Shown here one piece after another: positions 1-9,641 of a stretch of DNA of 64,000 bases. Below the pieces are notes generated by a model. That model was not told the DNA's origin. It made no database searches and saw nothing but the letters and a program-made list of their open reading frames with translations. The stretch comes from Paulinella micropora (Eukaryota; Cercozoa; Imbricatea; Euglyphida): assembly GCA_009731375.1 (NCBI GenBank), contig BJOX01000033.1, positions 131,950 through 195,949 of the forward strand, in the 5' to 3' direction. Every line of letters begins with the position of its first letter. Positions within the stretch are counted from its first letter, which is position 1. A program made the position numbers and the translations under genes.

Positions 1-59
1 CCCCCCCCCCCCCCTCCCCCCCCTTGTCTTCCCTTCAGTCCGCGCAAGCGGACTGATTT

Positions 60-1442
60 TCAGCTTGTCAGGTTTTGCAGTCGCTTTTGTCTGCGTGCCG
101 CGGAAAAACTGAGTGCCTTGTTTCTGCACCACGCGGCCGTGCCGAGTCCTGGCGCCTGCAGTTCAGGCCAGGGAGCGGGCTCCGCGCTCTTGACACGCAC
201 ACACGAGCTGAAGCCAGGCACGAGAGGCACTAGGTGCTCTGCCGGGAGCGGAGTGGCGTGGGGGCTGGAGCAGCTCTCTGGCTGCTCATGTCTATAGATG
301 GGAGCGTTAGCGAGGTGAGCCGAGGTTCCGTCTTCTAGAATCACGCAGCACGTCTCCCGACGAGAGTTGACAGCCAACGAAAGCAGTGCCGGCTGGTGAC
401 GAAACCAGCTGCAGAGGGCGGCGTCTCCACGTGGCTTTTGCCCCTGAAGTTCGACCCCGGCTACCACACAAAGGACATTGGCAGAGTTATGTTCCAAAAG
501 ATCGGACCAGGAGCTCTGCAACTCCAAAAGATCAGACCGGGAGCTCTGCGATTCGGTGACCTCGACAACAGAGTTTAACTGCAAGAGCGCCGTCAGTTTG
601 GTTGAGATGGACAGGCGTTTAGCCACTTCCTCTAGTACTTTCTTGTGCGCCGCGTCTTGTGTGCTAGCACTAGCAGCAGCAGCCGCCACAGCAGCAGGAG
701 CCAGGGGGGCACTGGGCCCAGCCAAGTCTGCCAGCTGCCTGGCACTCCTGCTCAGCCGCGCCTGAACCTGCGGGAGGTCTGAGCTGTAGACGACCTGCTT
801 TTTCTGGAGGGAAGGAACGTGCATGTCGTTACCATGCATGACACGGCACAGCAGCCCGTTGCCCAGCTTCAACGCTGCGCACACGCGCAGCCAGCGCAGC
901 TGTATGATTGCGCAGAGGGGCTCCGGCGTCAAGGGCCTGGCTGTCACAGGGAACGACGTTTTATAGACCAGCTTGAGATCATGTTGGTTGCAGAAAACGC
1001 AGACCCTGGAGCCCACGTCCAGGGCTTGTCGTGCTAGTCTGCACAGCAGCAGCCGCGCTTTTAACTCTTCGGGGCCAAACGCTGTGGTCTCTAGCGACAG
1101 ACCTCCTAGCAAAACAAGGCAAGCTCCGGTGCAGTTCCGGTCCCAGTTTAACTCGCTGTAGTCAAGGCTCTGAGAAGGGCGGGTGAGAGAAGGTTGCGTT
1201 CCATACTTCTCCTCTTGTTCATCCTCCTCCTCCTCTTTCACCGCTAGGACATCCACAGAGCGGAGTACGCGCAGTAAGGCTGAGAGGGTGCCGCAGGCGT
1301 CGCCTACTAGCAGGTAGCGTGCATATTCCTTGCGCAGGTGTATTTCTCCCTCCCAGTCAGCTTTTTCTTCGCACGCAGGTGATTCCTGTTGAATGCTGGT
1401 AAGCTCAGTCGCAAGCGATCCCCAAGCCTTTGCTGTATCCAT
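60..1442 (-). CDS. Hypothetical protein, 460 aa
   Basis: I do not recognise this protein. It starts at the first ATG (1442); a GTG three codons upstream is possible. It has an acidic stretch of Glu/Asp around residues 70-80, a Pro/Ala-rich low-complexity segment (SAPLAPAAVAAAAASAS) near the middle, and a short internal duplication (SRSDLLELQ then SWSDLLEHN) about two thirds along. Many Cys and Leu residues suggest a folded cytosolic protein; I see no signal peptide or membrane segment. It is closely followed upstream by a C/T-rich and G-run intergenic region. No function is assigned. Confidence 0.7.
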   Translation of the reverse strand: MDTAKAWGSLATELTSIQQESPACEEKADWEGEIHLRKEYARYLLVGDACGTLSALLRVLRSVDVLAVKEEEEDEQEEKYGTQPSLTRPSQSLDYSELNWDRNCTGACLVLLGGLSLETTAFGPEELKARLLLCRLARQALDVGSRVCVFCNQHDLKLVYKTSFPVTARPLTPEPLCAIIQLRWLRVCAALKLGNGLLCRVMHGNDMHVPSLQKKQVVYSSDLPQVQARLSRSARQLADLAGPSAPLAPAAVAAAAASASTQDAAHKKVLEEVAKRLSISTKLTALLQLNSVVEVTESQSSRSDLLELQSSWSDLLEHNSANVLCVVAGVELQGQKPRGDAALCSWFRHQPALLSLAVNSRRETCCVILEDGTSAHLANAPIYRHEQPESCSSPHATPLPAEHLVPLVPGFSSCVRVKSAEPAPWPELQAPGLGTAAWCRNKALSFSAARRQKRLQNLTS

Positions 1443-1850
1443 TGGAAGCACGCTCGTTTGTTTTAAATTTCCCTCCCCCCTCTCGCCTCTTTTTTGGGGA
1501 GAGGAGGGGGGGGGGGCTAGGCGGGCGGCGGTGCATACAAAAACAGACNNNNNNNNNNGGGGGGGGGGGGGGGGAGGGGAAAGAGAGAAAGGGGTTGCTC
1601 TTGCTTCTCCTGTCTTTCCCCCCTTTCCTCTTTGTCTGAACTTTAAATGTCGCGCGCAAAAAATAGTTTCAGGTTAGAACTCACAGCAGGTTTTGCGACG
1701 TGCTACAAGCAATTAGTCTGCTTGGTAGAGTTTCCAGCATGCTGGAAACAACGGGCGCAACGTACAGAACTCAAGATACAAGCGGGCGAGAACTCCTGGA
1801 CCATAAATTTCATTCTACCCAGCCGAATTGAGAACGAAAAGCACAGGAAA
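1443..1850. other. Divergent intergenic region with gap and G run
   Basis: Between the divergent genes at 60-1442 and 1851-3849. It holds a C/T-rich stretch, two G runs (about 1508-1516 and 1559-1574) either side of a 10-N join at 1549-1558, and an A/T-richer segment before 1851. An open frame continues upstream of 1851 to 1647, so the downstream gene could start earlier. Promoters for both genes should lie here but I see no motif I can name. Confidence 0.5.
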
Positions 1851-3849
1851 ATGCCACTGACTGTCTCACTGTTCGGGCTAGTTAATATACGGCACGAGAA
1901 AGGTTCAAACCTCGAACAGCTGGGCTATACGTGCCTGGACGCCGGGCTGCTTTGGCATTGGGGCAAAAGCCCTGGCGAGGTTGGTCGAAAGAACAGCTCG
2001 TTCACATTGTCAGAGCTGCGGATGGGGGAGGCCGCCAGAGCACAGTGGCCCAGCCTAGGTAGTGAGGAAGTCAAGTTTGTAGGAGAACTTCGGGCAGAGC
2101 TTTTGGATCGCTGCATGAAGACTGATGGATACAATGTAGACCCAGAGGTGCCCTTTGCTACCAACGGCGATCGCAGAAATAATCTGGGCTGGATCGACAC
2201 GCCGTGGGCGCACTATATGCCCGGTGACATGTACGTTTACCTTGTATACCAAAGGGTACGCCGAGCTTCCCCCTTGACACACGACAGGGGTCCACAGCTG
2301 CCTGCCAACTACTCAGCTAAAGATCCCCCTGCTACGTATAGCACGGCGTGGCTCCACGCTCTTGCAGATGCAAAGCTGGCGCATTGGACCTACCATTGCG
2401 CGTGGGCCCTGCATCGTTTAGGTTTACCCGAGGCCAAGATTTGGTTGAGCACAAAAAGGTTTGCTTCTTCGCCTTATGAGTGCTTACAAAAGCTGTCGCC
2501 CACCAAGAACGGAAAAAGGTTTGCACTTCCGTGCAAGCTGGACAAGCATTGGACCGAGGTGCTGGCCTTGGCGGGTGAAATTCTGGCCGAAATGGTGGGC
2601 TTTTATAGCCGCTGTCAGTGGTACTTGGATGATGAGCTGGACGTCTGCTCAAGCCCGGCGATCGATGACGCTAGTCACAAGCATAGGGCGCGCGACCAGG
2701 TGAGGCACACCTTCGATCTGCCCCGTGGTCAAGACGTGGCTAGGCGCTGCGATGACTGTGAGAGCCTGGCTCTGAGCTGCTACATACAATTTGTACGCTT
2801 TAGGTGTTGGGCCCAGTCTCTGACAGCAGACCAAGTGCTGCTGCTGCCACCCATACTGGCGCTGGTTTGCCTCTGCGCACTGTCCTACTACAGCGCGGTC
2901 ATCACCATAGGCAAGGTCAATTTCTCGCCGCTCCTGCGCGGCTCTTCGGGTGGGCTCGGCGGGCCTTGTCCCCGCGAAGAGAGCGTGGCGTCGGCCAGGC
3001 GCACAGAGGAAGCCTACTGGTGCCGACACATGCGGCTTAAGGACCTAGACGTGACAAGCTACCCCCCCGAATCCGGTGATCAATCTCATGTGTACCTGCT
3101 GCTGGTCCCGCGCCAATGGTTCCGGCAAGTCAACCGAAAGTGCGAACACCCGGTCGGAATCAAACTCCCCTTTTTTGCTGATCGATGGCACGTCGCTCAG
3201 CTTAGCTAATCCGCACTTGTTTGACCCACATGGGCCCCAACCCGCGCTGTGCGCACACTTGACCCAAGAAGAGCCGCCAGCTGTAGCGCCAAACAAACTG
3301 GTGCATATGCGAGAAAACCCGAAAGTAACCTGTTGCTGGCAGCCCGCGGACGGTTACAAGTCCATTACCTACCTCTACGCGCCCGCGGACGGGCCACGGA
3401 ATTGTTTTGGGCAGTTTGCAGTGCAGGCTAGCGGCTACACTGGTAGCGACGGCGCGAGGCGCGTGGGCGCCCCCGTGTGCTGCGTGCTGAGCACACAGTC
3501 TAGCTGCAAGCTGAACCACCCTGGTGTACGGGTGAACCTGGAGTCCGTAGGCTACAATAAGGGTACAGGATCTATTGATACGGACAACAAGCTCCAATAC
3601 CTCTTGGACGCTATGCCCCCGCTGTTGTTGCCTCCCGAGCTAAGCCCAGACAAATGCCTGGAATATTATACCTGTTTAATTCCCCAAGGCTTTATGGACG
3701 ATCAAAAGAGTTGTTACAGTATTTATTATTCCGTCCGACGCAGCTGTGATTTCAAGGAAGAGACAGCAAGAAAGTCCCTGCGGGAGCAAGGTCTCCAGCA
3801 CGTGGAGCTCAGCCCGGGCTTCTTCGTCTGGTACCAAAAGCACCGATAA
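1851..3849 (+). CDS. Hypothetical protein, split by a frameshift near 3171
   Basis: Two overlapping open frames appear to be one gene. The first runs from ATG 1851 (an in-frame ATG at 1647 is an alternative) to a stop at 3209; the second, one frame over, is open across 3076-3849. They overlap around a T6 run at 3171-3176, and the second frame gives the more protein-like continuation (IDGTSLSLANPHLF). Moving between them needs a +1 shift, or one surplus T. The first part has a hydrophobic segment around the codons at 2830-2920 (LLLPPILALVCLCALSYYSAV) that could be one transmembrane helix. Many Trp, Tyr and Cys residues; no recognised domain. Its end converges on the Rab-like gene. Function unknown. 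Confidence 0.65.
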
Positions 3850-3862
3850 CTCTTTTCTTTTT

Positions 3863-3890
3863 CTTTAATGATTATAAATAAAAAAAAAGG
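3863..3890. terminator. Convergent A/T-rich 3' end signal
   Basis: The 80-bp gap between the convergent stops at 3849 and 3933 contains TTTAATGATTATAAATAAAA, including AATAAA. Similar ATTAAA/AATAAA motifs follow most genes of the window, so it probably serves mRNA 3'-end formation. Confidence 0.45.
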
Positions 3891-3932
3891 AGGAGATTTT
3901 AGCTCTGAAGCTTAGGCCTTCTCCTTTCCCTC

Positions 3933-4568
3933 CTATGTGCCGTTGCAGCAAGCGTCTTTTTTCTTGAACGGGGAATCTTGTCCTACGGACAGCAAGCCGC
4001 TCTGCGAGGCGAACAACAGCTGTCGCTTATTCTTGTTTGACGCGGCGTAGACCAAGTGGGGGTCTAGGAGCTTACAGAGTTCTTCCGCCGAATTAGTCAG
4101 TGAGCTGGTGGAGTGGACGCGGTTCCCGAAAAAGTCTGTAATCCGTTTCTTTTCCTGCCGTAACTCAGTCTGATACGCATCGTGAGCCTTGTCGTTCTTG
4201 CAGCCCAGCAACACTAGCCGACAGTAGTCGGGGATAGCTCCCTGCACGGGTTCGAGCCACGTGTCGAGAGTTTGCTGCAGTGTATTGCACTCGCTCTGAT
4301 CGTAGCACACCAGAGCCAGGTCCGCCCCGCGCCAGTAGTTGGTTACTATGGACATATACTTTTCCTGTCCGGCCGTGTCCCACAACCAAACCTTGTACGG
4401 CTGGTTGCGTATCTTTCTGCGCAAAATCCTAAAATCAACTCCCACCGTCGCTGTCATGGGTGAGTCGACGTGGCTCTTGTCGTCCACAATCCTTTGGATC
4501 AAGCAGGTTTTGCCCGCATCGGCAGCGCCAAGCACGACCACTTTTAGCATGTAGGGTACAGCCGTCAT
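3933..4568 (-). CDS. Rab/Ras-like small GTPase
   Basis: A 211-aa small GTPase of the Rab type, a molecular switch acting on membranes and vesicle traffic. The P-loop is GAADAGKT (residues 14-21), the switch I threonine is in TVGVDF (41-46), and the switch II motif is the perfect WDTAGQE (63-69). The base-recognition motif, usually NKxD, reads CKND (123-126), so the Asn is replaced by Cys, which may weaken guanine specificity. The usual SAK motif is not obvious (STSS). The tail ends in CCNGT, compatible with geranylgeranylation of a CC pair near the C-terminus. Length is normal for the family. Known giant viruses encode captured Rabs; a role in steering host membranes is inference. Confidence 0.93.
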   Translation of the reverse strand: MTAVPYMLKVVVLGAADAGKTCLIQRIVDDKSHVDSPMTATVGVDFRILRRKIRNQPYKVWLWDTAGQEKYMSIVTNYWRGADLALVCYDQSECNTLQQTLDTWLEPVQGAIPDYCRLVLLGCKNDKAHDAYQTELRQEKKRITDFFGNRVHSTSSLTNSAEELCKLLDPHLVYAASNKNKRQLLFASQSGLLSVGQDSPFKKKDACCNGT

Positions 4569-4664
4569 TTATGTGTAGGGAGGCATTCATTCGCCCCAGT
4601 GAACTTCTTTCCCTCCCCCCCCCCCTGCCAGAGGAAAAAAGGGAGGGCAGGAGGGGGGGGGGAA

Positions 4665-4746
4665 NNNNNNNNNNNNNNNNNNNNNNNNNNNNNNNNNNNN
4701 NNNNNNNNNNNNNNNNNNNNNNNNNNNNNNNNNNNNNNNNNNNNNN
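4665..4746. other. Assembly gap flanked by G runs
   Basis: 82 Ns in a purine-rich intergenic stretch (about 4605-4820) with G runs on both sides. Nothing coding is visible. Confidence 0.9.
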
Positions 4747-4824
4747 GGGGGGGGAAGGTGGGGGCAGGGAGAAAGGGGAAGAGGGAGGAGAGGGGGGGGG
4801 GAGAGAAAAGAAAAAGGACCTCGA

Positions 4825-7150
4825 TTAGGTCTTTTCCCGGGGGTCCGGGCGTAGGTGAGAGGAGGAGGAGGCGCCAGTGACAGTGGATCTAAACCTTTTG
4901 ATCTCAGGCAAGGTCAAGGGCTGTAAGTCCTGCACAGCCGCCGAAATCACGATGTTGGTGTCGCGCTGGTACAAACCGGCCAGGCAGTCGCAGCAGCGTG
5001 GGCAGATACGCCTTGCGTGGCAGGGGGGTGAACCTGCGCCGGAACCAGTAGCAATGCCTCTTCGCTCGAGGTACTTAGAGGCCAGCCGTTCTAAAAAGGC
5101 GCTAGGAACCGCGCGGGGCTCTCCCGGAGCAGTGTCCTGTCTGTCCAGGCCGGCGGTCGTGGGCGTCGTTGCAGTAGTAGCAGGGGCTGCGGTAATCAGG
5201 CAGGGCAGAGGAAAGGTCAACAAGGAGGGGATTGCGACGAATAGGAGCAGAAACATGGCTGGGGGGTTGGGGTGAGAGCCATCTAGACGATCGGTCGAAA
5301 GAAACCAGGGCCAGGCGGACAGCCGGCTGGCCAAGGGCAGCAAAGCTAGGCTAGACCACTGGATGGCCCAGAACACTGAGTGTGCAAACAGGGCGTCTCG
5401 TGCGAGCAGCAGCGGTGGATCGCGTGCCACGTCCTGGAGCCAGAATAGTACGGCCGGGAACAAGGCCTTGTGCCAGCACAAACAGCCCATGACGGATGAC
5501 AGCACAGATTCTGAACACACAACTAGCGCCAGCGCTGGAGCCGCGGCGTCGTGCTTCAGAATCCCCAGGATTTTAGCCAGTATGTGCCCCAAGATCATCT
5601 GCACGCCTAAAAAGCCTAGGACCAAGAAAAAAGCAGCACCAAAAGCCGCGCGGTTCAACCACCACACACGCCGGGCTCCGGCCCGGGCGCCCCCGGAGCG
5701 CCCAGGCTGGAGTAAGATGGGTTCGAAGGGGTCCCAGGGGGTCACGCTGCGCATGTGCTGGCCGATGATGAGGTAAGTAAAAAACGTTCGCAGCAGCCCC
5801 GTCAGCAAGTTCCGCCAGAGCCCTAGGTTGCGCAGCCTCCTGCCCATTTGCAACCAGTGCGCGACTTCCACATCAAGATCCACGGCGCCTTGTCGGGTGC
5901 CGCCGAGCTCGGCGACAAGTCCTTGACGGAGCTGCGCGCGGCCCTCGCCGGAACGGGCTGGTAGCTCCCAGAGCGTGTAATCAGTTATGAGGCGCCTGAT
6001 AGCCCGGGCCCCCGCGTAGGTCTGCATGTGGTACATCTCTGTCCATTCTTGCAGGCGTGCCCGCGCGCGCTGCTCCCTCCCAGCGTCACCTCGCCAGAGA
6101 GAGCTCAAAGCTCCCTGCAAGCCCGCGCACAGAGAAGCTAACTCACGTGCGGGAGAGTGCAGCCCCTGCAGTGCCGACGCACCTAGCGCCCAGCCGGGGG
6201 CAAGCACGTGCGTCGGGTCCACGGCCTGAGCGTCGTCGAACTCGGACCAGCAACCCCAGCCGTCGCCAAACACGACCAAAGATCGTAGCCAGACCTGCAA
6301 CGAGAACATCTCCGTGTCCTGCCCCTCTAGCAGAGAGCAGCGCGGCCCCGCCGGAACGGCCCCAGCTAAATCTGGCGCTAAATTGTGCCGTCCGTCTGCA
6401 GTAGCATTGTCGTGGTGGTGCCCGTCGGTGCAGGCCCACATACACGTCGGAGAAAACGAGCCGGCCGCCGGCGGGCGCAGCTGGCTCTCCGCTGGCTGTA
6501 CTACCAGCAACCAGTAAGCCTGTCGTCCGACCCGGGGGGGGTCGGGAGACAGTCCGAAACGGCTTTTGCTGCTGCCTGCCACGGGAGGCAGAATGTTGTA
6601 CCAGGCACGTCTGTTGGCCCAGGCCGGCACCCCCTCGAACCACTCGCGCCCGTCCAAGTACGCACTCCAGTGCATGTAATGCGCGTGACAGAGCTCTCCC
6701 GCTGCCAGGGCCTGCAGCGCCAGGGCCGAGTCAGCGCCCGCGGAGGAAGCGCCCGTAAAAAAGCAGAGGAGGAGGCGTTGCGACCCGCCAGCGCCTGGAA
6801 CCACTCCGGCGAGGTGCCAACCCCCGGGCCGCTGTTGAGGGGGCGGAAGCCGTCGACGTGCCATTCCCACGCAGTATCACCCGGCGGGCCCGCGCCGGGC
6901 TCGCTGGCGGCCACCGGGCGCAGCTCCCGCATGACCCACGCCACATCCTCCGCGGCCGCCGACAAGTGCGCCCCGGGGATCACCGGGGGTCCGCCCACAA
7001 ACAGCCAGGCGACTAGGCACAGATGCTGCAGCAGAATGTAGACCAGCGTCAGAAACACCACATTGAGAAATCTGCGGCGTTGTTCAAAGTAGTGAAACAA
7101 CACGTAGAATAACCCCCGGCCCGCGCCCGGTTTTTTGGATATGGTCGCCG

Positions 7151-7181
<31 letters not shown>

Positions 7182-7739
7182 CTCTTCCGCTCTCTCCTCT
7201 TCCTCTCCCTCCTCCTCCTCCTCCTCCTGCTGCTGCATCATCAGCTGCTCCCGGGGGGCCCGGGCCGCCGCTTCACAACTTTCTTGCCAGCAAAGCAAGT
7301 AGTACAAACACACGCAGCGCCCGAGCTGGGTTACAAACGCCACCAGCGTCAAGAGCGCGTTGGTGTACTGGAAAATGCCTAGCTCTACAAAGGTAGCCAA
7401 CGTCGTCCACGAAATCAGCGGAGACAACAGCTTCGCCTCCAACCAGGCCGGCAAGCACGTCGTGTCGACCGCCGAGTGGCCGGGAGGTGCTAGCGCTCCC
7501 CGCGCACAGGGTGGTAGGTGGTGCGAGCAGCACAGGACCAGCGTCTGCAGCGTCTGCAACAGCCACCACACGCCCAACAACAGCAGGAACGCCACCGTAC
7601 TCCACGGAACCTCTGACCAGTCGGCGTCTAGTACTTGCGAAAAAAAAACAATACTAAAATACAGCGTCCAGGCTATCGTCACCAACACAGACCACGACGC
7701 CGTTAGCCACAGGTAGCTGCGCTTAGGTCCCTGCTTCAT
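4825..7739 (-). CDS. Large multi-pass membrane protein, two frames joined at T-TTT-TTA
   Basis: The first frame starts at ATG 7739 and is open to 6501; the second is open over 4825-6870. They overlap, and the sensible protein passes from the first to the second near 6757 by a -1 shift. At 6756-6762 the coding strand reads TTTTTTA in the zero-frame phase T TTT TTA, the classical slippery heptamer. The joined product would be about 970 aa. The N-terminal half has four or five hydrophobic segments (for example LWLTASWSVLVTIAWTLYFS) and a long Glu run; the C-terminal half has several more (for example AAFGAAFFLVLGFLGVQMIL) and a Cys-rich tail (CPRCCDC). An N-glycosylation site (NAS) lies by the junction. 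Family not recognised. Confidence 0.7.
6756..6762 (-). promoter_or_regulatory. Candidate -1 ribosomal frameshift site
   Basis: The coding strand reads GCT TTT TTA CGG in the upstream frame; slipping back one base gives GCT TTT TTT ACG, which enters the downstream frame. T TTT TTA is a canonical X XXY YYZ heptamer. The following 60 bases are GC-rich with short self-complementary segments. A one-base deletion error in the T run would look identical. Confidence 0.45.
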
Positions 7740-7769
7740 ATGCGCTTGTTGCCCCTTTTTGGGGGAAAG

Positions 7770-7960
7770 AGACAAAAAAGGGCAGGAGGGGGGAGGAGAG
7801 GGAGAGAAAAAGAGGGGAGTGGGAAAAGCATTGAACCTCCCCCCCCCCCCCCCCCCCCTTTACCCCACCCCCACACTCCCCCCTCCTCCCTTCCCCAGAC
7901 CCGCCTTCTCGCCACCGCCTTTTTCTGGTTAGTAATAGCAGAGAAAAAGAACGTGAGGGG
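7770..7960. other. Purine tract and C run intergenic
   Basis: Divergent intergenic stretch between 7739 and 7966. It has a G/A-rich half, then a C run of about 20 bases around 7840-7858 and C/T-rich DNA. Likely holds both promoters; no named motif seen. Confidence 0.5.
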
Positions 7961-7965
7961 GGGTC

Positions 7966-9463
7966 ATGCTGAGCGGTAAGAAAAATGACGCCTGGTTCTT
8001 CAACCTTACCAACCCGCCGCCCCGCGGGCTCGAGATGTTGGGCCGCCTCTTGTCCGAAATGACTAAAACTTCTACAAGACCGGACCCGACTCGGCCGCGC
8101 AAGCTATCGGTATCACTTGGGTTGATTGAGGGCCAGCTCCCGCTTACCAAGGAAACTATATATTTTCCAGTGCTCCGCGGCCGAGAAGAATTCTGGCAAA
8201 TCTTTATACACAAACCAGCACCACAAGGCTTGCAGCCTCTGAACCCCGCAGCGCCTGAGTGGAAGTCACTTAAAGCCAGTATTGGAGAAATGCAAGAAGA
8301 TTGGGTACACGGGATTAAACAACTTGCCACCAAAAGCAAACCAAACATCGTGTGGCTTCGGTTGTGGCTGAAAGCCTTACCGCAAGCTCGCTCCGATAGG
8401 GGTGGCGATGAAGATCATTACCTCCGCACAGCAGTCTTTGAGGAGCGCTGTTACTGCCGAGTAGGCCCTTTCATCTCCCAACGGCCTCGCCTGATTGCCT
8501 ATCTGTCCAGAACCCCAGACCTCGCGCCAGAATCCAAACAAAAGAGCACTGCTATCTACGCAACTGTCTGGCCTACGCAAGATCTCAAAACAATAATCCG
8601 CTGCCTAACCAACGCTTGTAAAGCAGGAGGTAGTAGCTCATTACGCACAGAGCGAACGAGCCCAAGCCGCGTGAGGCCCAGTGCCGTCACGCTCAGGCAT
8701 CTAGACTATTCTGGAATTAGTGAGCATGAGCTAACGCTAGAGAACAGGTCCGCAGGGAGCACCACGTCTTTCCCGTTGGAGCTCTGCCTGACATTCCCCA
8801 GCCAAACCCCACAAGCAGACATGCCGTACCTAGTCCACACCTGCGGGGGCAAGCTAACGTTCTTCTTGCAATCAATCTTTCCTCCTCAGGAAGCTCCAGA
8901 GAGTGGGGACGACGACAATGAGGAGGATGGTGAACTAAGTGAAGAAGATAGCCCAGACAATAATGGAGAACACGCTGATGAAAGCAGCGAAGAAGAAAAT
9001 CCTGCTGCTAAATTCCACGCCGTCTCCTCCAAAAGGGAGACAAAAAAGATGCCCCCCGGGGAGCGGGGCTCCCCGGGGTCGCGCCGAAAAGAAAGATCGT
9101 CGCGCCGAAGAAGAACAACAAGAAGAAGAAGAAGACGACGACGAAGAAGAAGAAGACGACGACGACGAAGAAGAAGAAGAAGAAGAAGAAGAAGAAGAAG
9201 AAGAAGAAGAAGAAGAAGAAGAAGAAGAAGAAGAAGAAGCTGCTGATAGTAAGGCCCATTCCGAGACCCTTACCGACGCTGCGTTAATAGCAGGAAAGCA
9301 GTTATTAAGGAGAAGTACACGCCTGCGACAAAAAGCAGAGCAAGCCGAAAGGAGCGGAGCAGATGGACTTGTCGATCGCTTGACTAATAGCTTAGCAGGC
9401 AAATTTGGAAAGGCCATGGAACCTCTAACTGATGATGATGATCCTGACTGGAATCCTGAATGA
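7966..9463 (+). CDS. Hypothetical protein with acidic repeat tail; frameshift before the tail
   Basis: The frame from ATG 7966 codes about 350 ordinary residues, then runs into poly-Arg to 9246. The neighbouring frame across the same DNA gives a Glu/Asp-rich run followed by a normal C-terminus (RRSTRLRQKAEQAER...) ending at TGA 9463. The acidic reading matches the acidic, Ser-rich stretch just upstream (about 8890-9000), so the true product probably switches frames by +1 near 9041-9070, where an A6 and a C6 run lie. The tail is coded by a (GAA)n/(GAC)n microsatellite at about 9118-9238. Acidic-tailed proteins often bind basic partners such as histones, but no domain is recognised here. Confidence 0.6.
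9118..9240 (+). repeat. (GAA)n/(GAC)n microsatellite inside coding sequence
   Basis: About 120 bp of nearly pure GAA triplets with some GAC, reading poly-Glu/Asp in the frame ending at 9463 and poly-Arg in the frame ending at 9246. Length is probably variable between isolates. Confidence 0.85.
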
Positions 9464-9641
9464 CCAGGTTTTTTGTTGTAATAAAATTAAAACGCTAGGA
9501 AGGGGAAAGGAGAGAGGGACAAGGGGAGGGGCGGGGGGTAAAAGGAAAGGCTAGGGAGAGAAGTAGGGTTGTTTAATATAGTATTACATAAAGAAAAGAG
9601 AGAGGCAGGTACTAGTACTGCAAGTGTCTTTGAATTTCTGG

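Noticed and set aside
6026-6517. Plus-strand frames opposite the membrane protein
   Set aside because: They are shadows of a GC-rich coding strand, with Arg/Pro/Ala-rich composition and no continuity.
8990-9246. Poly-arginine C-terminus of the frame from 7966
   Set aside because: It is the (GAA)n tract read in a second phase; the acidic reading has a normal continuation and stop, so poly-Arg is judged an artefact of a frameshift.
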